Below, in pieces: positions 15,342 through 23,677 of a stretch of DNA of 41,212 bases. The translations under genes were made by a program, and so were the position numbers. The stretch comes from Hyphomicrobiales bacterium. Its GTDB lineage: Bacteria; Pseudomonadota; Alphaproteobacteria; Rhizobiales; Rhizobiaceae. Every line of letters begins with the position of its first letter. The stretch's first letter is position 1. The stretch covers positions 1 through 41,212 of the forward strand of contig UCFC01000032.1 in the NCBI GenBank assembly GCA_900471515.1, written 5' to 3'. The notes under the pieces are model-generated. The model was not told the DNA's origin. It did not search any database and saw only the letters and a list, made by a program, of their open reading frames with translations.

Positions 15342-15541
15342 CATTCCCCAACCTTTGCCGCGGCGCCGATCGAAAAGACGCGGGTTATTGCTAGATCTCG
15401 CTGTGGTTGCGAAAACGAAGATCAAGCATGTTCATTTCGGCAGGTCACCAGCGCGAACGGCCAGCCGTTCTCTTAGCCGCGAGGTCACCGGCGAAGCGTC
15501 AGAGGACTGAAGCTCGCTTACGGTCTGGATTTGTTTAGCCC

Positions 15542-16030
15542 TCAGCCATTCCCAAATCGGCGGAGCATGGAGTTGAGCCTGTCGTTCTCCTCGCGGAGCT
15601 TAATGACCATAAGGCGCTTCAGGTGGCGGTTTTCAGCTTCGAGAGTAACAAGCTCGTCGTCTAAGCCATACTCCACGGACTGATTACCATAATGATCGAG
15701 CACCGCTCGACGTATTGACATCCGTTGTTGCGGCGTCTTCGCTTTTGGCTTCGCGTGAGGCTTCGGAGCGCGGGTCGATGCCAACGGCGGCTGCTTTGTT
15801 AAGAGCCGGCCGAATGCATTGTTGCCACCAGCCTTCGCCTCGATGCCGTCGATTGGCGAAGACATAGTCATAGGGCCGCCCGAAGAGCCCTCAACATCAA
15901 GCTCAACAATCGATGCCGGTACGTCGGGTTCTACCAAAGCGATCTGTACAGCTGAAGGGACTTGAGGCGGATCTACCCACGGCATGCGATCGCCTTCCTC
16001 GATCGAGCGAACCACCGCCTGTAAATCCAA
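15542..16030 (-). CDS. Coiled-coil protein with a SyrB-like tail
   Basis: 162 aa from a TTG; the ATG at 15985 has AGGAAGG upstream and is the better start. The N-terminal half is Pro/Gly-rich, the middle is basic (RAPKPHAKPKAKTPQQR), and the last 45 residues are a Leu-zipper-like coiled coil (DDELVTLEAENRHLKRLM, LREENDRLNSMLRRFG). That tail has the same layout as the tail of the SyrB-like remnant just upstream (LDDELTEF..LEGENRRLRRLL). SyrB proteins are nodulation-linked regulators in Sinorhizobium. Whether this protein is a divergent relative is uncertain. Confidence 0.55.
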   Translation of the reverse strand: MDLQAVVRSIEEGDRMPWVDPPQVPSAVQIALVEPDVPASIVELDVEGSSGGPMTMSSPIDGIEAKAGGNNAFGRLLTKQPPLASTRAPKPHAKPKAKTPQQRMSIRRAVLDHYGNQSVEYGLDDELVTLEAENRHLKRLMVIKLREENDRLNSMLRRFGNG

Positions 16031-16237
16031 CGTGCCCCAAATCGAGCTTGGTTGCGCCTAGGCTCGGCGTCGGTTTGTCTTGTATTCAATGACGAAGTTG
16101 GAGCGTGGTGTTCTCATATGCCGGGAAATTCTCATTGAATAAGGGTGCGCAGTGATCAAAACGCGTGAATTTTGGAAGGCATTTCCTTGCTGTGATGACC
16201 TGTGACCTCGATCTAAAGGAGAGCCTCCCGAAAAAGG

Positions 16238-16575
16238 CTATTTCATTCCAAGTCTTTTGCGCAGGTCAGCGTTCTCCGTACGGAGCTTTTCAGATAGCAG
16301 TCTTCTAAGACGCCGATTTTCTCCCTCGAGTTGAATGAACTCGGTGAGCTCGTCATCCAACGAACCAGACGCGGCTGAATTCTGGGTGTCAGCCTGAGCC
16401 GTCACTTTCTTCCACTGATAATAGGTCTGATCGGAAATGCCTGCGGCTTTAACGGCGTCTTTGAGCGTTGTACCGGCCGCGAGCTGAGCTTCGATCTGAT
16501 CGATTTTTTCCTGTTTTTCCTGAGTGCTAAGCCCGCGGGTTTACGATGTCGCTTACCCTTGCACGGACGAGACGG
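16238..16575 (-). pseudogene. SyrB-like regulator remnant
   Basis: The readable part (from about 16535) gives LSTQEKQEKIDQIEAQ, then TLKDAVKAAGISDQTYYQWK, a transposase-like helix-turn-helix. A coiled-coil tail ends in LRTENADLRKRLGMK, closely resembling the SyrB regulators of Sinorhizobium. No start codon exists in this frame. The preceding codons (KGKRHRKP) are in another frame, and restoring one C near 16536-16538 would join them to RGLSTQ. Upstream, the sequence runs into an IS3 orfA fragment at about 16575-16585. The 5' third of the gene is therefore missing. Confidence 0.65.
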
Positions 16576-16895
16576 ACCATACATTTTTTGCAAGAAGCTC
16601 GCGGAGCGCGGCGGCATCAAGCATCTGTTCGGCGAGCAACTTCTTCAGCCGTGCGTTCTCGTCCTCCAGCGTTTTCAGCCGCTTGGCCTCGGACACGTCC
16701 ATGCCGCCGTATTTGGCTTTCCACTTATAGATGCTGGCATCGCTGACACCGTGCTTGCGGCAAAGCTCCGAAACCGGCGTGCCCGCCTCGTGCTCCTTCA
16801 GAATGCTGATGATCTGCTCGTCTGTGAAACGGTTGCGCTTCATTCCCTGGTCCTCTCAATGGGCCAGAGCTTACTTCAAAATGGATTATTTCAAC
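16553..16895 (-). mobile_element. IS3-family (IS407-like) fragment with orfA
   Basis: The open frame 16553-16843 (96 aa) begins KRNRFTDEQIISILKEHEAG and includes the HGVSDASIYKWKAKYGG helix-turn-helix and a Leu-zipper (RLKTLEDENARLKKLLAEQM), typical of IS407-group OrfA. The last dozen residues (NVWSVSSVQG) replace the normal OrfA end, so the element is cut where it meets the SyrB-like remnant. No orfB (the DDE integrase part) is present, so it cannot move by itself. The outer end probably lies near 16890, just past the repC stop; I cannot define the terminal repeat exactly. Confidence 0.8.
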
Positions 16896-16927
16896 GGGGC
16901 AAGGTCACGGGGTTTCGATCCCGATCT

Positions 16928-18175
16928 TCAGTTCTTGCTTAACCTGATCCTCAATAGCGCTGTGAGCATCGGAACAACCGTGAACTGACGCTGTGCTGCC
17001 CTTATGCTCAGGTGGCGAAGATAAGCACCCGCTGACTTTATGGCCCCACCTCTCTCATAGATGCATGCGATCGCAATAGCGGCGTTCTCCGGCCCCATTA
17101 TCCGGCAAGCGTCCTGAAACGCGGAAGTGCTGATTTGAAGCATTTGGCGAACGACTGCACTGGCGGAGAGCAGATCTCGCCACGTTCTGATCGCGCCGTC
17201 GGGGGCGTAGTGAACAATTTCGGGACAAGCTTGAAGCACTGTATCTAGTGTTATGCTCGATTGCGTCAAAGCTTTGTGGCTGGTGGATTGCGGTTCGTTG
17301 TCGTGGTCGTCAATATCACTCATTGCGTACGAATTTTCGCTGGCCAGGGCCTCGGCAATGCGAGGCACGTTTTCAGATTCAAATTGGGAGTTTGTTTGTG
17401 AATCCTGTATGTGGCGCTCATTTTGGGATTCATTGCCGCACGAATTTCGCGATTTGTCTTGTTCTTCCAACAACTTGATGATTCCGACCCGAACCTGCGT
17501 CAATCGGGTCAAAACTACCTGCAACTGGTCGAGAGAGGGACGGCGTGGAAGCGATTCGAGTAGAGACCGGAAGTGGTCGTAAAGCTCGTTCCATTCGCCT
17601 TCGACTTTGCTGTCCTTTGCTGCTTGAATGAGTTTGGTAACCTCACGGCGGCAGAGGCTGATTTTCTCCCGGGTGGAATGGAGTAGTTCACGGTCGGCCG
17701 AAATACGGCTCGCGATCCCTTCGATTTCCTTCGCGCGACATAAGAGTGGTGCCAGGCTGAACCCGAAGGCCTCGCTGATGTCGCCGGTCCGACCCCGACG
17801 AGCATAACGTTTTCCGTTTGGGCTGTCTTTGCGCAGGATGAGACCTGCATCGACGAGTGCGGCAAGATGCCGTCTCAGCGTTGCCGCAGTCATGCCACGT
17901 GCTCGGATGGAAAGCTGAGCGTTGGAGGGAAACACGATCAGATTGTTTAGGGCCGAAAGCTCATCGAAAGGATAAAAGGACAACAGCGCGTCTAAGACCG
18001 TTAGAGAACGGTCGCTGACGTCAAGGTCAGCACGGGCCTCGCAGACGGCCCGAAAGAGCTTCCACTTATTACGCTTGATGTCTGGCGTGGCGCTTTCTGC
18101 TTGTTTATGTTTTGCCAGCAAGGCAAGCGTCATCGCCCGCCGCCCAAAGGGCGTCGTCACGTATGCGGCATCCAT
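16928..18175 (-). CDS. repC: RepC replication initiator
   Basis: 415 aa, normal for RepC. The N-terminus has the family signature VTTPFGRR at residues 6-13, then the winged-helix DNA-binding region. The linker in the middle is charged, and the C-terminal domain begins around residue 290. RepC is the initiator of repABC plasmids, acting in cis on an origin usually located inside its own gene; no separate origin is marked here. GAAGGTGGAAG precedes the ATG. Expression should be limited by the antisense RNA upstream. The stop is followed within about 40 bp by an IS3 fragment, but the reading frame looks complete. Confidence 0.95.
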   Translation of the reverse strand: MDAAYVTTPFGRRAMTLALLAKHKQAESATPDIKRNKWKLFRAVCEARADLDVSDRSLTVLDALLSFYPFDELSALNNLIVFPSNAQLSIRARGMTAATLRRHLAALVDAGLILRKDSPNGKRYARRGRTGDISEAFGFSLAPLLCRAKEIEGIASRISADRELLHSTREKISLCRREVTKLIQAAKDSKVEGEWNELYDHFRSLLESLPRRPSLDQLQVVLTRLTQVRVGIIKLLEEQDKSRNSCGNESQNERHIQDSQTNSQFESENVPRIAEALASENSYAMSDIDDHDNEPQSTSHKALTQSSITLDTVLQACPEIVHYAPDGAIRTWRDLLSASAVVRQMLQISTSAFQDACRIMGPENAAIAIACIYERGGAIKSAGAYLRHLSIRAAQRQFTVVPMLTALLRIRLSKN

Positions 18176-18233
18176 GTTCTTCCACCTTCACATAGGCAAA
18201 AGAAATTCGTTCACCGAAACGGTGCCAAGACTC

Positions 18234-18262
18234 TTGACGGGGATTCGTGAAAATGCGATTCT
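18234..18262 (+). promoter_or_regulatory. Candidate promoter of the countertranscribed RNA
   Basis: TTGACG (18234-18239), 17-bp spacer, GATTCT (18257-18262) on the plus strand, opposite to repABC. The -35 is near consensus and the -10 is weak. The position fits the ctRNA promoter of repABC plasmids. Confidence 0.55.
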
Positions 18263-18268
18263 CTGATT

Positions 18269-18325
18269 GCTACATACAGAGGAAGGCTTCCACGACGGCA
18301 ACGTTTAGGGGGCCTTTTTTCTTTT
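18269..18325 (+). ncRNA. Countertranscribed RNA (incA-type) between repB and repC
   Basis: The repB-repC gap of 155 bp is where repABC plasmids encode a small antisense RNA that represses repC. On the plus strand, a promoter at 18234-18262 would start an RNA near 18269. It ends with a hairpin pairing AAGGC (18283-18287) to GCCTT (18312-18316), followed by TTTTTTCTTTT-like sequence. The predicted length is about 57 nt. The existence of such an RNA is known for the family; the exact ends are inferred. Confidence 0.7.
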
Positions 18326-18330
18326 GCGGG

Positions 18331-19323
18331 TTAATCTCCTGCTTTGCTCAATTCGTCACGCTGGAAGGTCTGATAGAGCGCCTCCAGTTGATCCGATAAA
18401 TATGCGCCAAACTTCGATGCATCTTTCGATGTCAATGCGAGCGTAAACGTCTTGCCCGACGACTTGGTCGTGACGGACACGGCTTTGGCCGCGACATCAA
18501 ATTTGCGTACCGACGGAGACGCTGTCTGCTTCTTCGGCTTCCTGGTGTTCTTCAGCTCTGCGAGAATAATGTTGAAACGCTCCGGCTCGGCGGCGCTGAG
18601 AAAAGCCTCGCTGCGAATGACGTCGAGAGCGCGCTCAGCGTTTACTGGTAGCTGGACCAGTTTCTTGAGCTCTTCCCAACGGTCTCGCCCTACGCCTTTT
18701 GCTGCGCCGACGGCTTCAAGAACACTGTCCGGGATCGCCTCGGCAATGGACAGCATTCTTGACAGGAGCGTATCGTCAATTGTCAGCGCGACCTTCACGA
18801 CATCCTTGCTCATGCCGCTGGCAACGAGCTTCCTTGCGAAGAGGGATTTTTCGATGAAGGTAAGATCGGAACGCGCCGTGTTCTCCTGACCTTGCGCGAT
18901 GACATGCGCAATGTCTTCGAGCGGTTTGATGACGGCTCTGACTGGGATCTGAAGTTCGCGCGCGGCGCGGGCGCGCCGGTGTCCAAACACGATCATGTAG
19001 CGTCCATCGGCATCCGGATGAGGACGGACGAGGATCGGTGTGGATTGACCTGACTGTCGAATGGCTTCGCGCAACTGGACGTAATCGTCCTGATCGTCGC
19101 CAATGCGGTCGGCGAATAAGGACCCATCGAGTAGCTTAGGGTCGAGGGCGACTACCGTTTCGCCTTCCAGCATTCGAATTGAGGTTTCCGCCAGCTCGTC
19201 GAGCGACTGCATCATGGATTTGGAAGCGCCGCGCCGGGTATATTCTGCACGGGCGCCCGCGGTTCGCTGGTGCTCTTCTGCTGTCGGCTGAACGAACTTC
19301 GCCAAAGAATGGTTTCTGGCCAT
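18331..19323 (-). CDS. repB: RepB, ParB-like partition protein
   Basis: 330 aa. The ParB/Srx-type fold shows GHRRARA at 114-120 and the AQGQENTARSDLTFIE box at 143-158, followed by a helix-turn-helix and a C-terminal dimerisation region. RepB binds parS and works with RepA in segregation. The ATG at 19323 is preferred to the TTG one codon earlier because GGGAGG lies 6 nt before it. It is the second gene of repABC. A parS-like palindrome sits in the repA-repB gap at 19377-19395. Confidence 0.95.
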   Translation of the reverse strand: MARNHSLAKFVQPTAEEHQRTAGARAEYTRRGASKSMMQSLDELAETSIRMLEGETVVALDPKLLDGSLFADRIGDDQDDYVQLREAIRQSGQSTPILVRPHPDADGRYMIVFGHRRARAARELQIPVRAVIKPLEDIAHVIAQGQENTARSDLTFIEKSLFARKLVASGMSKDVVKVALTIDDTLLSRMLSIAEAIPDSVLEAVGAAKGVGRDRWEELKKLVQLPVNAERALDVIRSEAFLSAAEPERFNIILAELKNTRKPKKQTASPSVRKFDVAAKAVSVTTKSSGKTFTLALTSKDASKFGAYLSDQLEALYQTFQRDELSKAGD

Positions 19324-19376
19324 CAATTCCCTCCCCTATCGCCTTCAAGTGAATGATTTCCGAAGAGATTTGGTAA

Positions 19377-19395
19377 TTCTGCACGGCTGTCAAAA
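19377..19395. promoter_or_regulatory. parS-like palindrome, copy 1
   Basis: TTCTGCACGGCTGTCAAAA lies between repA and repB. It shares a 15-base core (GCACGGCTGTCAAAA) with a second copy at 20786-20804, and is an imperfect palindrome around CACGGCTG. RepB centromere sites in this plasmid family are short palindromes in or near the rep genes, so this is a candidate. Confidence 0.55.
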
Positions 19396-19402
19396 CGACC
19401 TG

Positions 19403-20605
19403 TCATTTGCGGCCCCACGCTTTGTGAATAAGGCCGGTGATTTCTCCGTTTACGGCGTTCAGGCATTCAAGTGCACGGTCATAGGTCGACCGGGTGAACT
19501 GGTTTTTCTCCACTTCGTAGAGCGTCTGCTTGGTGATGCCGGCATCACTGATCGCGGTGGATTTCAGCATATGGTTTTGCAGCATGCGCTTAGAGAACAT
19601 AGCCTGCATAAAGCCGACCATCTGCGCTTGCGGACCATCGGTCGGCTCGTAGCGTGTTACGAGGTAGCGGAACCAGTTAAGTTTCACGCGTGCGCCGGCG
19701 CTCTTGATGGATTCGAGGATGCCGCCCAGCATCAAAAGAAACTGGCTCATCGACATGATATCCAACATCTGCGGATGCACTGTGATGAGAACAGACGTTG
19801 ATGCGGTTAGCGCGGTCAGGGTAAGATAGCCGAGCTGCGGCGGGCAATCGATGACGACGACGTCATAGCGATCTTCAACTTCTTTGAGCGCATTCGAAAT
19901 GCGCGTGAAGAACAGGCGCCCTTCCGGAGACGACTTGTTGGAAGCCGCGAGCGGCGTCTGGTACTCGTATTCCTGAAGTTCCAGGTTTGCCGGAACGATG
20001 TCCAGGCCCGGGAAATTCGTCGACTGAATGACCTCGCTAATCGGTTTGCGTTGATCGTCGTAGCGAAGAGTTTCGAAGAGCGACGGGTTCTTGTCTAGTT
20101 CAGGCTGGATGCCATGAAGAGCAGTCAGCGATGCCTGCGGATCAAGATCGATGACAAGAACGCGGTGGCCGGTGAGTGCGAGGTACTGCGCCAGATGCGC
20201 CGTTGTCGTCGTCTTACCCGACCCGCCCTTGAAGTTGACCACCGAAACGATTTGCAAAGGCTCCCCTGCCCTGCGATGCGGCACATAGCGCTTGAAATCG
20301 CTGCGTCCGTTCTTGTCGAGAAAACGGCGCAGTTCGAGCATCTGTTCGGCCGTGTATGTCCTGCGACCAGAGGAGGTTGTCGCGGGAACGGGCCCTTTGC
20401 CTTCCAGGTGAAGTTTCTTGATGTGGTTTTGCGTGACGCCCAGGTAATCGGCGACTTCAGCCAGCGAGAAGGATCGTAGACCTTTTTCTGCATCTGGCGG
20501 ATATTGCTCTAATCGGAGCATATTCAGATTGTCAGAGATCAATTCTCCCTGCTGGAGAATTTCCTGATCGAAATCAGATGCCTCGATGTTGATTGCCATG
20601 TTCAT
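19403..20605 (-). CDS. repA: RepA, ParA-type partition ATPase
   Basis: 400 aa. The N-terminal MerR-like helix-turn-helix (SLAEVADYLGVTQNHIKKLH, residues 47-66) is followed by the deviant Walker A KGGSGKT at 126-132, VIDLDPQAS around 155, and VVVIDCPPQLG around 255. RepA is a type Ia ParA that moves the plasmid and represses its own operon through the N-terminal domain. It is the first gene of repABC, with the promoter and an inverted repeat just upstream. ATGAACATGG offers two close starts; the first is used here. Confidence 0.95.
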   Translation of the reverse strand: MNMAINIEASDFDQEILQQGELISDNLNMLRLEQYPPDAEKGLRSFSLAEVADYLGVTQNHIKKLHLEGKGPVPATTSSGRRTYTAEQMLELRRFLDKNGRSDFKRYVPHRRAGEPLQIVSVVNFKGGSGKTTTTAHLAQYLALTGHRVLVIDLDPQASLTALHGIQPELDKNPSLFETLRYDDQRKPISEVIQSTNFPGLDIVPANLELQEYEYQTPLAASNKSSPEGRLFFTRISNALKEVEDRYDVVVIDCPPQLGYLTLTALTASTSVLITVHPQMLDIMSMSQFLLMLGGILESIKSAGARVKLNWFRYLVTRYEPTDGPQAQMVGFMQAMFSKRMLQNHMLKSTAISDAGITKQTLYEVEKNQFTRSTYDRALECLNAVNGEITGLIHKAWGRK

Positions 20606-20619
20606 TCAGCCGAATCCAG

Positions 20620-20660
20620 AATAACGCTTTTAGCTCAAACGTAGCCCAATAAGCGTTATT
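20620..20660. promoter_or_regulatory. Inverted repeat upstream of repA (operator candidate)
   Basis: AATAACGCTT (20620-20629) and its exact reverse complement AAGCGTTATT (20651-20660) are separated by 21 bp, 15-55 bp ahead of the repA start. One arm overlaps the candidate -10. RepA autorepression of repABC operons makes this a good operator candidate. Confidence 0.6.
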
Positions 20661-20688
20661 AATACGTGCGATTCTACCTGTTCGGCAA
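20659..20688 (-). promoter_or_regulatory. Candidate repABC promoter
   Basis: On the minus strand, TTGCCG (20683-20688), an 18-bp spacer and TATTAA (20659-20664). The -10 overlaps one arm of the inverted repeat. Distance to the repA ATG is about 54 nt. Confidence 0.5.
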
Positions 20689-20785
20689 ACTCTTTTTAGT
20701 TAACAAGACCTTAACGGCACTGCTACCCGGTCGCGGGGATACCGATCTCACCGCTAAGCATTTGATATGCATGACGAAAGTTATG

Positions 20786-20804
20786 TTTTGCACGGCTGTC
20801 AAAA
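20786..20804. promoter_or_regulatory. parS-like palindrome, copy 2
   Basis: TTTTGCACGGCTGTCAAAA, with TTTTG/CAAAA ends, lies about 180 bp upstream of repA. It matches the copy at 19377-19395 over 15 bases without interruption. The remaining 20606-21061 gap holds the promoter and operator noted above. Nothing else is recognised downstream of this site up to 21061. Confidence 0.55.
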
Positions 20805-21061
20805 AGGCCCGCATGAGATTGCGCCGCGATAGTATGTTAGGACAGAGGGCATAGGGTGCGGATATCACAGCGTTCGAGCGCCGTATAAGATTGCTTACTA
20901 GCTATATATTCAGTCCAACCTACCGGACTCGTTGGTCGGAAATGACTACCGACAAGATTGAGTGGATTGGCGCTCAGACGCTCAAGTGTAAGCGCCGCGA
21001 CTCCACCGCACAGCGCGGGCCGGTCCGCATTTGATGAGGGCAAAGATTCAGGGAGAAAGCA

Positions 21062-21547
21062 ATGAGCCGGTCTGCGAGGAAAAACTTCAAGTACACAGAT
21101 GAGCTGCTGTTCGATGGATCAGCCATCGCCCTCACGATTGCTGAAGCAGTTCGCGCGGTAGCGAGAGATGTCGGTCATCGTCCGAGCCATGCCGACCTGA
21201 GAGACTATGACCATGGCCCTATCGCCGCGAAATTGAATGCCAGCCAAATTCGGCAGATCTGTGCGCCTCTGAACCTTCCCGAGCCTGAGGCGTCCGTCAT
21301 TTGGACAAAAGCAAGACGTGAGGAGGCAGTCCGTGATGTCTGGGTCGAAATTGATCAGCGGCCCACGCATCAGGATCTGCGGGATCACGGCTACCATAGA
21401 GCTGCGACCATTCTCACAGCTGCGGATATCGACCGCGTCGGTCTAACTTACGGTCTCGCAGCGAACCGTGAGCGTAAACCCATTAGATTTTGGACCCCAG
21501 AAGCGGTGATCGAAGTCTACCTCGAAAAATTCAAGGATTTTGAGTAG
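21062..21547 (+). CDS. Protein with HNH-associated-type repeats
   Basis: 161 aa with GGGAG before the ATG. It contains two copies of a degenerate repeat: GHRPSHADLRDYDHGPIAAKL (residues about 39-59) and a second one with QRPTHQDLRDHGYHRAATIL (about 100-119). Each is followed by a short helix. This resembles the repeat found near HNH and homing endonucleases, thought to bind DNA. No nuclease motif is visible in this protein. The neighbouring gene carries the same repeat. A DNA-binding role is inferred, and the partner function is unknown. Confidence 0.65.
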   Translation: MSRSARKNFKYTDELLFDGSAIALTIAEAVRAVARDVGHRPSHADLRDYDHGPIAAKLNASQIRQICAPLNLPEPEASVIWTKARREEAVRDVWVEIDQRPTHQDLRDHGYHRAATILTAADIDRVGLTYGLAANRERKPIRFWTPEAVIEVYLEKFKDFE

Positions 21548-21574
21548 GGCCCGAGGCCTTTCGAACTCCGTGCT

Positions 21575-22246
21575 ATGGGCGAGGGCGGGTTGAAGGCAAT
21601 GATCGAGCGCCGGTTTGGGGGCTTTGGTGGGTTCGAAGGAGTCATCCTGGCGCGATGCCCGACGATGAAGTTTAAGAAGAAGCCCGTCGCCAAAGACGGC
21701 ACAGTTTTTGACTCATTTAGAGAACTCGCCGCTTATGAGGGAATTATCCGCCAACTTGGCGTCGATGAATCGGAAATCGCCATTCACAAGAGACTGAAGC
21801 ACCTGGGACGTCGCGCCGTTCCAGATTTTATCGTCCGCAATGTGATCGTCGAGATGGTGATGTACGCGCGGGCGGACCAGTCGCAGCGAAGCGTGACCTA
21901 TTTTAAAAGGCTCAGGGAAAAGGAAACTATGTATCGCGAAATGGGCTTTGACTATATCGAGATCCACCCCACTGAAGTTGTCGATGCTGCAGGAAGAGTG
22001 GCAGCAATCCAAAGAATCCAAGGAAAGCTCGATTCTGTCACGGGCTACCTCGTCTTTGGGAGCACTATGAAAGAGCACGGCTATTGGTCGCGTGCCAATG
22101 TTTGCCGGGAGATCAAGGCTTTAGCAACAAGACTTGGCCGGTTTCCCAAATATCGCGATCTCGCTGACCACGGAATCAGCAGTGCCAAAAATCCACTAGA
22201 GGCATATCCAAGGGAGTTGCTTGCCGAAGAGTTGGGCTACGTATTG
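21575..22246 (+). pseudogene. Nuclease-like/repeat protein gene truncated by an IS5-family element
   Basis: The frame could start at 21575, 21599 or 21665; none has a strong ribosome binding site. The middle segment (RRAVPDFIVRNVIVEMVMYA, then YREMGFDYIEIHPTEV) has the strand-D-strand-E layout of PD-(D/E)XK nucleases, but the final Lys is not evident. Near the end, LGRFPKYRDLADHG is a third copy of the repeat seen in the gene just upstream. The frame then runs straight into IS5 transposase sequence (KRFSRWCHTGIWERV) at about 22247, so the natural C-terminus is lost. The nuclease assignment is tentative. Confidence 0.55.
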
Positions 22247-22825
22247 GGCAAGCGCTTCAGCCGCTGGTGCCATACCGGCATATGGGAGCGGGTGCTCGAG
22301 GCTTTGACGGCCGATCGCGACAACCAATACCTGATGATCGACAGCACGATCGTTCGTGCCCATCAGCAGGCGGCTTCCGGAAAAGGGGGGCCAAGGATCA
22401 GGCGCTGGGGCGTTCCCGAGGCGGACTGACGACCAAGGTTCACATGCTCGCCGATGCGCTGGGCCGGCCGCTGCGGTTCATCATAACGGCAGGCCAGGTT
22501 GGCGACATCACACAGGCGCCGGCTCTTCTGGAAGGCCAGGTCGGCAACGCCGTCCTGGCCGACAAGGCCTATGACAGCAACGCCTTGCGCCGGATCATTG
22601 CTGCCATGGGGGCCGAAGCCGTCATCCCATCGAACCGATCACGCAAGCTCGTCATTGCGCATGACGAAGTCGCCTACAGACACCGCAACCGCATCGAGCG
22701 CTGCTTCGGCCGAATGAAGCATTTCCGCCGCTTCGCAACGCGCTACGAACGCAGAACCATTCACTTCCAAGGCTTCGTCCATCTCGCCGCCGCAATGATG
22801 TGGATGGCTTGAATGTCGATCCGAC
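22247..22825 (+). mobile_element. IS5-family (IS427-like) transposase remnant
   Basis: The sequence lacks the first third of an IS5 transposase. It then reads KRFSRWCHTGIWERVLEALT and MIDSTIVRAHQQAASGKGG (first Asp of the DDE triad in MIDSTIV) in one frame. It continues in the -1 frame as RGGLTTKVHMLADALGRPL, VLADKAYDSNALR (second Asp) and RNRIERCFGRMKHFRRFATR (the Glu) to a stop at 22812. The frame change falls at AAAAGGGGGG (22381-22390), which fits the programmed -1 shift of this group. The 5' end is missing at its junction with the disrupted repeat gene, so this copy is not autonomous. Confidence 0.8.
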
Positions 22826-23677
22826 CTAGGGGCGCCCGTCAGCAATTCACGCCTGTTGTCGATGAGTATTCAGTCGGATCGGCGATGGAAGTCGTGCAGA
22901 TTGATCATACGTTGGTCGATCTCTTCGTTGTTGACGTTTTAAACCGCCAACCATTGCAGCTTCCTGCCCGGTTCCACATCGAGCGATATTGGCTGCCGTG
23001 GCGACTACGATCCGCAAAAGCATGCTGTGATGACTTTTGACGAGCTGGAGCGGTGGCTCACGCTTGAGATCGTCGGCCGCTATCACGCCGATATCCACCG
23101 TGCGCTGAAGATTCCGCCTCTGCTGGCTTGGCAAGACGCCGTCCTCTCGCGTCGAGAGCCTCTGCGGCTTCCCTACGACGAGCACCGTTTCGCCCTGGAT
23201 TTCCTGCCGTTCGAGGAACGCGTCATCCGTCGCGACGGACTGCATCTGTTCCGCCTCAAATATTGGGATGATGTTTTGAGCCCATGGATCGGTGCGCCTG
23301 ACAAGATGCGGGTTCGTTACGATCCTAGGGACATTTCCTGCGTGTTCGTGGACGGGAAAAATGGCGAAAGCTGGCCGGTCCGGTTTGCAGACCTCGGACG
23401 GCCGCGGATCACGCTCGGCGAGCACCGCCAGGCCGTGGCCGCTTTGAGGGCTCGTGGTCTGCAATCGGTTGATGAGCGCCTGATCTTCGAGACCATTGTA
23501 GCCCAGCGACAGATTGTCGAGATGGCAAGCCGTCAGACGCGGAGCATCCGCCGGGGAGCCGAGAGACAGTCGCGAGCGCTGACGGCAATCGACCGGCAGC
23601 ATGCGGAAACAATAGATGATGCCGACGAGGACGATTTCTCCGATCTGGCACCATTGTCGGTGGAGGAATGGTCATGA
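22813..23677 (+). pseudogene. tniA: tniA, internally deleted transposase gene
   Basis: The beginning reads MEVVQIDHTLVDLFVVDVL, the start of the Mu/TniA integrase core with the first catalytic Asp. After about 22960 the frame changes, and the sequence rejoins at GDYDPQKHAVMTFDELERWL in the C-terminal half, running on to a stop at 23677. The stretch that should hold the second Asp and the Glu is gone, and so is the N-terminal DNA-binding part, where the IS5 remnant abuts. TniA is the transposase of Tn5053/Tn402-type elements. This copy cannot be catalytic. The C-terminal 217 codons remain open. Confidence 0.8.

Noticed and set aside
15093..15510. Plus-strand open frames between the VbhA-like gene and 15542
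   Set aside because: They overlap the VbhA-like gene in antisense, have no ribosome binding sites and translate to Ser/Arg-rich sequence.
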